Assembly (NCBI RefSeq): GCF_002355595.1
Contig: NZ_AP017422.1
Coordinates: forward strand, 5,026,823-5,090,822
Source: Filimonas lacunae
Lineage (GTDB): Bacteria; Bacteroidota; Bacteroidia; Chitinophagales; Chitinophagaceae
DNA length: 64,000 nt
Direction of reading: 5' to 3'
Shown: positions 8,796 through 17,093 of the stretch, one piece after another
Numbering within the stretch: position 1 is the first letter of the stretch
Layout of the letters: every line of letters starts with the position of its first letter
The notes under the pieces: model-generated
Databases searched by the model: none
The model's input: the letters and a program-made list of their open reading frames with translations, nothing else
Told to the model about the DNA's origin: nothing
Position numbers and translations under genes: made by a program

Positions 8796-10184
8796 GGGCT
8801 GTGCCCATTCCGTATCCTGGATAACCGGATTAATGACCACTGCTGTTGTTGTTACAGTAATTGTATGGGAGCCGTCTGAAGATTCTGTAACAGAAGGAAA
8901 AGAAATACCTTCTGTTTGAATAAACTTTTTATATACAGATATATTAGGCTTTCCCGTGATGGAGTAGGCATTTCCTTTCATACTGTAATCACCTCCTACC
9001 AGGTAAACCACCTGCTTATCATTCACCGAAAAGGTTACCATATAATCTCCTTGCTTACTGGAAACCGTTCCATTCATAAAAAACGTGTTGAGTTTTTGAT
9101 GCAGCCCCAAAACACCCTGGTACAGGCTTAAACGCATCTCTGTTAAATCATCTGGCGCCATAGAGTGTATAGCCCCATTTTGCCATTGCCAACCCGAGTT
9201 TTTATCCATCATCTTTACCAGCAATAACTTGCCACCCTGCCGTATTTCTATCCGCATCTTCTGGTTGCTGATATCCGTTAAAGTAACCGCTTCAAGGTTG
9301 GGACTGATAGTGGCAACTTCTTTCAATCTTACTATTTTATCAATAGCAATACCGCCATAACGTTGCCTTAATTTTTCCAGTAATGAAGCCGTTGCAGATA
9401 TATCTGTTGAAGAGGTTGCAGATGAAGCAGGCGTATGGCTGCTTCTCGCAGAAGCACTTGTAGTAGTGTTTTCCGGTTCCTCTTTAAAGTAAAACACTCC
9501 ATCCAGCAAAACCAGGTCTTCTTCTTTAGGTGGACTGTAAAAGAAACTATGTCGCGAAACAGTTCCATTATTATACTGTAAAACAATCTCGCCATTAGTC
9601 AACTGATACGTTCCCCCGGTAGGCGGCTTATTTTTTTCAAACTTACCGGCCACTGTACCGCCGGCAGCATCACCACCAATGCTCACCAGCCTGGAACCAT
9701 CCAGCGAAAAATGACCTTTACCATCAAAATACAAACCTTTAGAAGCAGAAGAAAATACACCCGGCGTTCCTGTTCCCATGCCACCACTATAATCAGCTGA
9801 TTTCATTTGATAATACCCTTCAGGTATACGATCCACGCGTTGTAGTTTGTGCAGGGTATGTTTAATACCAGCAGTGCTTTCCAGATTACCATTTTTACTT
9901 AACCGGTATTTTTTACTATCCTCTCCATTGGCAAACACCAGCTGCAACACCCCATCATTTACACTGTAAGTGCCGCTTTTATGGGTTTGCCAGTCTGTCG
10001 CATCCAGCTTATCACTAAATGTTTTGTCTTTTCTAAGATAAAATGCCAGGTAGCTGATTTGCATACCATTAAAAGGAGTGTTGTACAATTCAGCCCCCGC
10101 ATATACGCCTTCCAATTGCTGCGCCTGAGCCACTGTTCCTATTAGCAATGCCGTCAATAATACCGGCAAAAGATGTCTTTTCAT
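8793..10184 (-). CDS. Secreted protein of unknown function
   Basis: A 463-residue protein with a clear Sec signal peptide (MKRHLLPVLLTALLIGTVAQAQ). I do not recognise a catalytic family. The N-terminal 230 residues contain two similar stretches of Gly-rich beta structure (LEGVYAGAELYN... and PEGYYQMKSADY...), each followed by a GTYSVNDGVLQL or GTYQLTNGEIVLQ motif, suggesting two lipocalin-like or barrel-like repeats. A Ser/Thr/Ala-rich linker (about 240-265) leads to a C-terminal domain that resembles outer-membrane lipoprotein-sorting folds (LEKLRQRYGGIAIDKI, then KMRIEIRQGGKLLLVKM). It converges on the SusD gene, so it is not part of that operon. Confidence 0.7.
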   Translation of the reverse strand: MKRHLLPVLLTALLIGTVAQAQQLEGVYAGAELYNTPFNGMQISYLAFYLRKDKTFSDKLDATDWQTHKSGTYSVNDGVLQLVFANGEDSKKYRLSKNGNLESTAGIKHTLHKLQRVDRIPEGYYQMKSADYSGGMGTGTPGVFSSASKGLYFDGKGHFSLDGSRLVSIGGDAAGGTVAGKFEKNKPPTGGTYQLTNGEIVLQYNNGTVSRHSFFYSPPKEEDLVLLDGVFYFKEEPENTTTSASARSSHTPASSATSSTDISATASLLEKLRQRYGGIAIDKIVRLKEVATISPNLEAVTLTDISNQKMRIEIRQGGKLLLVKMMDKNSGWQWQNGAIHSMAPDDLTEMRLSLYQGVLGLHQKLNTFFMNGTVSSKQGDYMVTFSVNDKQVVYLVGGDYSMKGNAYSITGKPNISVYKKFIQTEGISFPSVTESSDGSHTITVTTTAVVINPVIQDTEWAQP

Positions 10185-10578
10185 GAGTGCCGATTTTTAG
10201 GTTAACCAGGAGAAATGATAATTACCGAAAATCGAGCCAGAACAGCATATAACCCGGTCAGCTTATAATAACATTATGTAAGACGATATAGCTACACCAA
10301 AGGCGGGTTAACCCTATATCAAACCTATACTATAAGCATGCTAACCGTATGGATGATGTATGCCATCCCCTGGGATAAAGCGTTCAAATCGCAACATATA
10401 GGTTAGCACTCAAAGAAGTAAAAAATGGTGTATGATTAAAATAATTCAAACATAATATTTATTTCTATTCATATTCCATACAAATATGAATGCCTTATAC
10501 CAGGCGCTATTAGGTTAAAAAACAAATAAGCAGTTCATAAAAAAAATCATTAAATTCAGAAAGCAAAATCCGTATGTT
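10185..10578. other. Intergenic region between two divergent genes
   Basis: About 390 bases of AT-rich DNA between the divergent secreted-protein gene and the 192-codon gene, so it should hold both promoters. A 9-bp inverted repeat ATTCATATT/AATATGAAT (10467-10491, 7-base loop) is the clearest structure. No open frame of note and no RNA gene were recognised. Confidence 0.5.
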
Positions 10579-11157
10579 ATGGCAAAGCAGCTTGGGCCTA
10601 TCTGGATAAAAGGAACTATTGGCGGCGTCAATTTTTATGTAGCCAATGGCGAAGGATTAGCCCGCATCAGCAATCCACCCGGCAGTAAACGGGTGAAAAC
10701 AGCACCTGAATTTGCAGGACTTCGCCAATACGCCCACTGGCTTAAAATAGCTTCCCCGCTTGCATCCACCGTATACCAGGCATTACCTTCCGGCAAACAA
10801 CGAAAACATTACCAGCAACTGGCAGGAAAAGCCATTCTATGGTTAAAACAAGGCCATTCTACGGAAGAAGTTCTTACACTTTTACAAGCAGAAGCTACCA
10901 CCATTATCATAGCTGCACCTCCTGTAAAAACGTTGACTTCCCCTAAAAGAAAAAGCCGGTTTCAAAAGCTGGATAAAAAATACGCTCCTGCCCGGCTAGG
11001 CGATTTCACAAAGCCCAACGACGACTTTAACAAGCTTACAAAAAAGGTTCAGTTTTTACGAAGCCGGAAATGGAATACCAGGCGAGCCAACCGCCTGGTA
11101 TATAAAGCACTTTTAGAATCATTTGCCAGTTATCCTATATCACCTGGCTGTGTATAA
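10579..11157 (+). CDS. Conserved Bacteroidota protein of unknown function (KGTIGGVNFY type)
   Basis: A basic 192-residue protein with no signal peptide. Its N terminus, MAKQLGPIWIKGTIGGVNFY, resembles a group of uncharacterised Bacteroidota proteins that begin with a GxIxxxGTIGxxxFY strand pattern and continue with a Gly-Ser-Lys-Arg-rich loop (here PPGSKRVKTAPEF). The middle is helical (SGKQRKHYQQLAGKAILWLK). The C-terminal third is very Lys/Arg-rich. The charge is compatible with nucleic-acid binding, but this is only inference. It stands alone, with convergent genes downstream. Confidence 0.7.
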   Translation: MAKQLGPIWIKGTIGGVNFYVANGEGLARISNPPGSKRVKTAPEFAGLRQYAHWLKIASPLASTVYQALPSGKQRKHYQQLAGKAILWLKQGHSTEEVLTLLQAEATTIIIAAPPVKTLTSPKRKSRFQKLDKKYAPARLGDFTKPNDDFNKLTKKVQFLRSRKWNTRRANRLVYKALLESFASYPISPGCV

Positions 11158-11177
11158 AAGATAAGAATAGTTTGGAG

Positions 11178-11207
11178 CCACCGCACGTAAGGTTCCGTAT
11201 ACGGCGG
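11178..11207 (-). ncRNA. Hairpin resembling domain V of a group II intron (possible relic)
   Basis: Read on the minus strand, this 30-base element starts CCGCCGTATACGG and ends ACGTGCGGTGG. It folds as an 8-bp lower helix with G-U pairs, a 2-base bulge on the 3' side, a short upper helix with one mismatch, and a GAAC loop. This is the shape and much of the sequence of bacterial group II intron domain V. No reverse transcriptase, other intron domain or clear domain VI is present nearby. It may be a decayed remnant, or simply a hairpin between convergent genes, though neither strand has a T tract after it. Confidence 0.3.
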
Positions 11208-11237
11208 CACATCAGAATGATACAGTTAGAAGGATAC

Positions 11238-11729
11238 TTAATTAACTTTTAGCTTTAATCTCTCCCAGAACATTCTCCACTTGATCAACATTTCATAATG
11301 CTGCCAGTTAATATTAAACTTCTTTTTCTTATCATCTACCCACGGCATGGCTACCTTACAATGATACATAGGTGGATTATGCAAAACCTCTTCGTGGTAA
11401 GCAACCCCGAGAGATGACTTTGGATAATAGCAAATTTCTATTATAGTTACATTTTTCTTAGCCCTATAAACATAAAGATTGAAATCATAGACATTATCAT
11501 ATAACGCATTTAACGTTGGCATAATCTCTTGCCACTCCAACGGTATTTTCTGTTTATTGATCTTTTGTTGCAGTCTTTTTTCTTCATGAATATTACCCTG
11601 AATGTCTTTAATCTCTGTTATAATGTACTTACAATTATCTGAAATAGTATTCCATGTCAGCTCTCTTGCCATAGTAAGCAAGTCCGAAACAAGTTTCCGG
11701 ATATTATCTTCCAATCCTGCAACTGTCAT
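11238..11729 (-). CDS. Hypothetical protein, partner of the DUF4272 lipoprotein gene
   Basis: A 163-residue protein without signal peptide or membrane segment; no family recognised. It is rich in Lys, Trp and Tyr (ELTWNTISDNCKYIITEIK near the N terminus; KKKKFNINWQHYEMLIKWR near the C terminus). The ATG at 11729 is preferred over an adjacent TTG at 11732. It begins about 20 bases after the end of the DUF4272 gene on the same strand, suggesting one transcript. The base composition is AT-richer than the neighbouring housekeeping genes. Confidence 0.6.
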   Translation of the reverse strand: MTVAGLEDNIRKLVSDLLTMARELTWNTISDNCKYIITEIKDIQGNIHEEKRLQQKINKQKIPLEWQEIMPTLNALYDNVYDFNLYVYRAKKNVTIIEICYYPKSSLGVAYHEEVLHNPPMYHCKVAMPWVDDKKKKFNINWQHYEMLIKWRMFWERLKLKVN

Positions 11730-11749
11730 CAATGAATGTTTAATATGAA

Positions 11750-12535
11750 TTATGTATCAGCAGAAACATCATCCCAGTATTGATTCAGATAATTAATAAG
11801 CCAGTTTAATGAATAATGCCTTTCATAAACAACGCTTTTATCCAGATGCCCCGGGGCAGGCTTATTAGCCACTTTTGCGCTTACACAAGCCCAATCTAAT
11901 CGTAAAATAAGGTCTGCCTGATCAAGAATTTCACTCTTGCTTCTCAGCCTGGCTTTGTCTCTGAACTGCTTCTCCGAAAGACCATGAATTATTTTTACAT
12001 CACTCGCTACATCACACATCTGGTCAGGATACACTAACTGATCTATAAAACCTAAAGCCCAAAGCATCACATGCAAACTTTCATATCGCCAGTTAGCATC
12101 CGTTTTTTGCTGCTCGGTGGCATTAGGCGCGAAAGCATAATCTTTTTCCTTCTCAGAAAGCTTTTGCTTTATCCCATACTCCTTCTCAATCTGATCTAAA
12201 TATTTCTGCTCCAGCCCTTCGCTTTTGAGTCCGATGTATAATAAAGCTAACGCCCTATCCACCACTTCGTCTTTACTGCGAATGGTTACTTTTTCATCCG
12301 TTTCTACAAATAACGAATTAGGATTTACATACACAGGAACGTCATGTGCTTTACAAATGTCTTCAGATTTGTTGCGTCTCTCCCGTTGTTCCGGGGTCGC
12401 TTCAATGTTCTCTACGGGTTTGGTTATTTTGGGCATTTCCATGTTTTTGCTTGTGTTTTCCTTTTGCTTGTTGGGTTTGCACCCTGCAAGGGTAATCAGG
12501 AGAACAACAGTAATTACTGTAATGGTTTGCTTCAT
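11750..12535 (-). CDS. DUF4272 domain lipoprotein
   Basis: A 261-residue lipoprotein (MKQTITVITVVLLITLAGCK, lipobox LAGC) followed by a polar Lys/Glu linker. From about residue 95 it matches DUF4272: RSKDEVVDRALALLYIGLKS, then WRYESLHVMLWALGFID, then RSKSEILDQADLILRLDWAC and SVVYERHYSLNWLI. Most DUF4272 proteins known to me are cytoplasmic; here the domain is exported and lipid-anchored. The biochemical role is unknown. It is probably co-transcribed with the downstream hypothetical gene. Confidence 0.8.
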   Translation of the reverse strand: MKQTITVITVVLLITLAGCKPNKQKENTSKNMEMPKITKPVENIEATPEQRERRNKSEDICKAHDVPVYVNPNSLFVETDEKVTIRSKDEVVDRALALLYIGLKSEGLEQKYLDQIEKEYGIKQKLSEKEKDYAFAPNATEQQKTDANWRYESLHVMLWALGFIDQLVYPDQMCDVASDVKIIHGLSEKQFRDKARLRSKSEILDQADLILRLDWACVSAKVANKPAPGHLDKSVVYERHYSLNWLINYLNQYWDDVSADT

Positions 12536-12636
12536 GTGTTTTTATGGTTTATAAGCGGATTGGGTTATTTATCAAAGCAGATGAGAATGCTATTGACAAC
12601 TTAACAATTCTAGACATGTGAAAAATCAAGAAAACA

Positions 12637-13278
12637 TTACCAATTTAAAGGAAACGGAGCTTCATCTCTTGGAACAAAAAAGCCTTTGATACAATTTAAA
12701 TTTCTAATACAAATTTGAATATGATTCTTAGATTGAATACCTGCCCCTTCAAACGCAGGCCCTCCTTCTGTAAAAATCCCTCTGGCGGTATCAAAGTGTT
12801 TTAAATCACTAAACCCTTGCCTTCTTATATCTAAATTGATTTTTTCTTCAATTTTCTGATGCATGTATTCTATTACAGCACAATCCAGTTCACGAAAAAC
12901 CAAATCGTGATAAAGTGATTGGGGAAGATCTTTATTCTTTGGCAGTTCAGACCCTAATGCCTGAAAATCAACCTTCATAAAATTATAATAAGTTGATAAA
13001 ACACTAATAGATCCGGAATCTGTTAAATCAAGACAATTATCTAACTGATACATAACTCCTAGTACAGCAGGCTTAGTCAGTTTACCACGCTTTTTCTTAT
13101 CCTTTGCCCACTTAAATGCTCTTTCGTAATTATTTTCCCAAACATAAAACCCATGTCCTAACCAATCAAACACCTCTTCGCTTTTCTTAACTGTATTAGG
13201 GCTTAACACGAGCTTATTCCTTATAGATTCATCACATCCGTGGAATCCGAGCATAAGGTTAGGTCTGTTACTGTACAT
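12637..13278 (-). CDS. Candidate ADP-ribosyltransferase-fold toxin (DUF3990-like)
   Basis: A 213-residue cytoplasmic protein. The N-terminal LGFHGCD segment (His13) and the FDWLGHGFYVWENN segment (Tyr45) resemble the first two conserved elements (H and Y) of the H-Y-E class of ADP-ribosyltransferases. They also match the DFGxGFYxTxxxxQAxxWA pattern of DUF3990 proteins, as the motif is followed by ERAFKWA. A conserved-looking C-terminal block (IFTEGGPAFEGAGI, then HIQICIRN) supplies acidic residues that could complete the site. Its ATG overlaps the TAA of the upstream 57-codon gene (TAATG), indicating translational coupling. Toxin activity is inferred from fold and arrangement, not shown. Confidence 0.6.
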   Translation of the reverse strand: MYSNRPNLMLGFHGCDESIRNKLVLSPNTVKKSEEVFDWLGHGFYVWENNYERAFKWAKDKKKRGKLTKPAVLGVMYQLDNCLDLTDSGSISVLSTYYNFMKVDFQALGSELPKNKDLPQSLYHDLVFRELDCAVIEYMHQKIEEKINLDIRRQGFSDLKHFDTARGIFTEGGPAFEGAGIQSKNHIQICIRNLNCIKGFFVPRDEAPFPLNW

Positions 13279-13451
13279 TATTTAGGAGTAGCTACTACCT
13301 TTCTAAGATTTGAGTAATGACTGGTAAATTTCCCTTTAGGAGTAAGAATTTTTGCTGCGGTCAGGGTCTCCACAATCTCTGCCTTTTTCCTTGGCTCAGA
13401 TTCGATCTGCTTTGCCAGATCTAATAATAACTTTATCTGATTGCTACCCAT
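13278..13451 (-). CDS. Small protein coupled to the ART-like gene (candidate antitoxin)
   Basis: A 57-codon gene, too short for common gene-finding cut-offs. The product begins MGSNQIKLLLDLAKQIESEP and continues with KKAEIVETLTAAKILTPKGK, then HYSNLRKVV, and ends at TPK. It is basic and mostly helical, with a helix-turn-helix-like spacing (VETLTAAKILTPKGKFT), so DNA binding or toxin binding is plausible. The TAA shares its last A with the ATG of the ART-like gene. The ATG at 13451 is the natural start. The order small gene first, larger effector second is that of many type II toxin-antitoxin operons. Confidence 0.6.
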   Translation of the reverse strand: MGSNQIKLLLDLAKQIESEPRKKAEIVETLTAAKILTPKGKFTSHYSNLRKVVATPK

Positions 13452-13510
13452 TAATATGACGTTTGAATCCGAAGTTACTAAAATTCAATTCAAATACAAT
13501 ACGCAAAAAA

Positions 13511-13538
13511 GCCAGTCATTACTGACTGGCCTTTTTAT
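13511..13538 (-). terminator. dnaK terminator (bidirectional shape)
   Basis: A perfect 8-bp stem GCCAGTCA/TGACTGGC with loop TTAC is flanked by six Ts on the minus strand (after dnaK) and five Ts on the plus strand. It lies about 30 bases past the dnaK stop and separates dnaK from the small-gene operon. Confidence 0.8.
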
Positions 13539-13558
13539 ATCACATATAATGAATCCGA

Positions 13559-15463
13559 CTATTTCACTTCTTCAAACTCTGCATCGGTTACATGATCGCC
13601 TGCGTTATCTGCAGTTTGTGCGCCTGCGTGAGCAGCATCTGCACCTGGTTGACCACCATCTTGTTGCGCTTTGTAAATTTCTTCACTAGCGGCAGTCCAT
13701 GCAGTGTTCAATTCAGCCAGGTGAGTTTCTACACCAGCAAAATCCTGGTTTTTATGCGCTTCTTTCAGCTTCTCTAAGGCAGCTTCGATAGGCGCTTTTT
13801 TATCAGCAGGAACTTTATCGCCAAAATCTTTCAGTTGCTTTTCTGTTTGGAAAATCATACTGTCGGCCTGGTTCAGCTTTTCTACGCGATCGCGTGCTTC
13901 TTTATCTGCACCTTCGTTCGCTTTAGCTTCGGCTTTCATTTTTTCAATTTCTTCCTTGCTTAAGCCGCTACCCGCTTCAATACGAATTTTCTGTTCTTTA
14001 CCGGTGCCTTTGTCCTTTGCACTTACATGCAGGATACCGTTGGCATCGATATCGAAGGTTACTTCAATTTGCGGAACACCACGTGGTGCTGGTGGAATAC
14101 CATCCAGATTGAATACACCCAGGCTCTTGTTTTGAGTAGCCATAGGTCTTTCACCCTGCAGAACGTGTATTTGTACACCAGGCTGATTGTCGCTGGCAGT
14201 AGAATATACTTCCGACTTCTTGGTAGGGATAGTGGTGTTGCTTGGGATCATGGTAGTCATTACACCGCCCATGGTTTCAATACCCAGGCTTAATGGAGTA
14301 ACGTCTAACAGTAACACATCTTTCACTTCACCGGTTAATACCGCACCTTGAATAGCAGCACCTACAGCAACAACCTCATCCGGGTTTACGCTTCTGTTGG
14401 CTTTTTTACCAAAGAACTTCTCAACAATTTCCTGAACTTTAGGAATACGGCTGGAACCACCTACCAGGATAACTTCATCAATTTGTGAAGTGCTGTAACC
14501 TGCATCTTTCAGGGCAGCTTCACAAGGCCTCAAACATCTTTCAAACAGCTTATCTGCTAACTGCTCAAATTTAGCACGGCTCAACTTTAACACTAAGTGT
14601 TTAGGCACACCGTCAATAGCAGTGATATAAGGCAGGTTAATTTCTGTTTCTGAAGAAGAAGACAGTTCTACTTTCGCTTTTTCAGCAGCTTCTTTCAAAC
14701 GCTGTAAAGCCATAGGATCTTTACGCAGGTCAACGTTTTCATCTTTCTTGAATTCGTCAGCCAGCCAGTCCATAATTACTTTATCAAAGTCGTCACCACC
14801 TAAGTGCGTATCACCGTTGGTAGATTTTACTTCAAATACACCGTCACCCAAATCCAGGATAGAGATATCGAATGTACCACCACCTAAGTCGAATACGGCA
14901 ATTTTTTGCTCTTTACCGGCTTTGTCCAAACCGTAAGCCAGCGCAGCGGCAGTAGGTTCGTTTACAATACGGCGTACATTTAAACCAGCGATTTCACCAG
15001 CTTCTTTAGTAGCCTGACGCTGAGCGTCGTTAAAGTAAGCAGGAACCGTGATAACCGCTTCTGTAACTTCCTGGCCCAGGTAGTCTTCTGCGGTTTTCTT
15101 CATTTTCTGAAGCACCATAGCAGAAATTTCCTGTGGCGTATATAAGCGTCCGTCAATATCAACGCGAACGGTATTATTGTCACCTTTTGCCACTTTATAG
15201 CTCCAATGGCTGATTTCTTCGGTCACTTCGTCGTGACGGCGACCCATAAAACGCTTCACACTCATTATAGTGTTATGCGGGTTGGTAATTGCCTGACGCT
15301 TGGCAGGGTCGCCCACCTTACGTTCTCCATTTTTAAGAAATGCTACTACAGACGGTGTAGTGCGACGGCCTTCATCGTTGGCTATTACCACCGGTTCGTT
15401 ACCTTCCATTACGGCTACACAACTGTTGGTAGTACCCAGGTCTATTCCAATTATCTTTCCCAT
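13559..15463 (-). CDS. dnaK: Molecular chaperone DnaK (Hsp70)
   Basis: ATP-dependent Hsp70 chaperone, 634 residues, cytoplasmic; works with DnaJ and GrpE, neither of which is nearby. The N terminus [20 protein letters not shown] is the canonical Hsp70 start. The ATPase domain shows [11 protein letters not shown] and [14 protein letters not shown]. The substrate domain begins around [17 protein letters not shown]. The C-terminal lid ends in the EFEEVK form of the EEVD-like tail after an Ala/Gly/Gln-rich linker. A monocistronic unit with its own terminator. Confidence 0.98.
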   Translation of the reverse strand: MGKIIGIDLGTTNSCVAVMEGNEPVVIANDEGRRTTPSVVAFLKNGERKVGDPAKRQAITNPHNTIMSVKRFMGRRHDEVTEEISHWSYKVAKGDNNTVRVDIDGRLYTPQEISAMVLQKMKKTAEDYLGQEVTEAVITVPAYFNDAQRQATKEAGEIAGLNVRRIVNEPTAAALAYGLDKAGKEQKIAVFDLGGGTFDISILDLGDGVFEVKSTNGDTHLGGDDFDKVIMDWLADEFKKDENVDLRKDPMALQRLKEAAEKAKVELSSSSETEINLPYITAIDGVPKHLVLKLSRAKFEQLADKLFERCLRPCEAALKDAGYSTSQIDEVILVGGSSRIPKVQEIVEKFFGKKANRSVNPDEVVAVGAAIQGAVLTGEVKDVLLLDVTPLSLGIETMGGVMTTMIPSNTTIPTKKSEVYSTASDNQPGVQIHVLQGERPMATQNKSLGVFNLDGIPPAPRGVPQIEVTFDIDANGILHVSAKDKGTGKEQKIRIEAGSGLSKEEIEKMKAEAKANEGADKEARDRVEKLNQADSMIFQTEKQLKDFGDKVPADKKAPIEAALEKLKEAHKNQDFAGVETHLAELNTAWTAASEEIYKAQQDGGQPGADAAHAGAQTADNAGDHVTDAEFEEVK

Positions 15464-15599
15464 ATTAATTTAATTTCCTTGTTGTTACATTTACATTTCT
15501 CAATCATTATGCCACTGCCTGTTAGAGTGAAAAAATGGCAGTTAGTGTGCCATCATTAATGGCACTCCTATTGCAGCACTAAGCCAAACACCTCTTTTT

Positions 15600-16925
15600 A
15601 TGAAATTTGTGATTATGTCATTTTGTACAGTGGTAGCCCTGATTTCCTGCCAAACAGGTACAAATCAGCAGAATAATACCACCAACACACCGGCAGATAC
15701 CGTAGCTACCCGCACCGATTCTGTAGAGCTCCCTGCACCATTTGCCACTAAATCCTCTAATTTGTTCAGCAATGTCACCGGCTGGCCCGAAGGAATAACC
15801 CCAAAAGCACCACATGGCTTTAAAGTGGTAAAATTTGCAGGAGAACTGAATAATCCCCGCTGGATTTACCAGGCATCCAATGGCGACATTTTCGTAACCC
15901 AGGCAAGTACCGACGCCAATGCCATCAAAAAAGCTGCAGCCGCCATTTCCGGCAAAGGCAAATCACAAAACCTGGGCAACAGCGCCAATAATGTATTATT
16001 GTTTCGCGACACCACTAACGATGGTGTGCCTGATGTGCAGGAAGTTTTTCTGTCAGGCCTGGAACAGCCTTTTGGAATGTTGGTTTTGGGAAATTTCTTC
16101 TACGTAGCTAATACCAATGCACTACTCCGTTATCCTTATAATGCCCAAACACATAAAATAACCGGTAAGGCCCAAAAGATTCTCGACCTGCCCAAAGGCG
16201 GTTACAACAATCACTGGACACGTAATATAGTGGCCAATGGCAACGGTTCCAAAATATATGTATCTGTAGGTTCCGGGTCTAATGTGGCAGAGCATGGGAT
16301 GGAAAACGAGATTAGAAGGGCCAATATATTAGAGATAAACCCCGATGGATCGGGCGAACGCATTTATGCCAGCGGACTACGTAACCCTGTGGGCATGGCC
16401 TGGGCACCTGGCAGTGCCAGCTTATGGACTGCAGTAAACGAAAGGGATAACCTGGGCGATGGCCTGGTGCCCGATTACCTGACCTCTGTAAAAGAAGGCG
16501 GCTTTTATGGCTGGCCTTACAGCTACTTCGGCAATCATAAAGATCCTCGTTTAAACAATCAGCGCGAAGACCTGGTAGCCAAAGCCATTGTGCCCGACGT
16601 GCCTTTAGGATCGCACACCGCTTCTCTGGGACTGGCGTTTTACGATAAAGACGCTTTTCCCGACAAGTATAAGAACGGGGCCTTCATTGGCCAGCACGGT
16701 TCCTGGAACAATAGCACCCTGGTAGGCTACAAAGTAGTATTTGTACCTTTTAAAAACGGGCACCCCAATGGTAAACCCGAAGACTTTTTAACCGGGTTTA
16801 TCAACACAGCAGCGGGCAATAATAATGTATATGGTCGCCCGGTAGGTGTGGCCGTATTACAAAATGGCAGCATGCTGGTGGCAGATGATGCTTCCAACAC
16901 AATCTGGAGCATTACTAAGGAATAA
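15600..16925 (+). CDS. Sorbosone-dehydrogenase-like PQQ beta-propeller lipoprotein
   Basis: A 441-residue exported lipoprotein (lipobox LISC in MKFVIMSFCTVVALISC) with a six-bladed soluble quinoprotein dehydrogenase fold of the L-sorbosone dehydrogenase group. Blade motifs include NNHWTRNIVANGNGSKIYVS, VGSGSNVAEHGMENE, YASGLRNPVGMAW and FIGQHGSWNNSTLVGYKVVFV. Such proteins oxidise sugars or aldehydes with PQQ in the periplasm. The true substrate and whether PQQ is bound are unknown. It stands alone between dnaK and a DUF5686 gene and has a strong terminator. Confidence 0.85.
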   Translation: MKFVIMSFCTVVALISCQTGTNQQNNTTNTPADTVATRTDSVELPAPFATKSSNLFSNVTGWPEGITPKAPHGFKVVKFAGELNNPRWIYQASNGDIFVTQASTDANAIKKAAAAISGKGKSQNLGNSANNVLLFRDTTNDGVPDVQEVFLSGLEQPFGMLVLGNFFYVANTNALLRYPYNAQTHKITGKAQKILDLPKGGYNNHWTRNIVANGNGSKIYVSVGSGSNVAEHGMENEIRRANILEINPDGSGERIYASGLRNPVGMAWAPGSASLWTAVNERDNLGDGLVPDYLTSVKEGGFYGWPYSYFGNHKDPRLNNQREDLVAKAIVPDVPLGSHTASLGLAFYDKDAFPDKYKNGAFIGQHGSWNNSTLVGYKVVFVPFKNGHPNGKPEDFLTGFINTAAGNNNVYGRPVGVAVLQNGSMLVADDASNTIWSITKE

Positions 16926-16952
16926 ACGCATATTTATTATTTTTCAAGTGTC

Positions 16953-16980
16953 AAAAGCCGGCTGATAGCCGGCTTTTTTC
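16953..16980 (+). terminator. Terminator after the sorbosone-dehydrogenase-like gene
   Basis: An 8-bp stem AGCCGGCT/AGCCGGCT with loop GAT is preceded by an A run and followed by TTTTT, located 30 bases past the stop. Confidence 0.85.
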
Positions 16981-17093
16981 AATGTATACCTTAAATTCAA
17001 CCCCAAAACAGCTTAAAATGTCTATTTAATATTTTGATTAATCAAAAATTAACATACTTTCATTCCATACAAAATCCCCTTAACAGGTAGACA

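Noticed and set aside
12225-12604. Overlapping plus-strand frames of 86-109 codons opposite the DUF4272 gene
   Set aside because: Hydrophobic appearance comes from the reverse of the lipoprotein signal region; no independent support.
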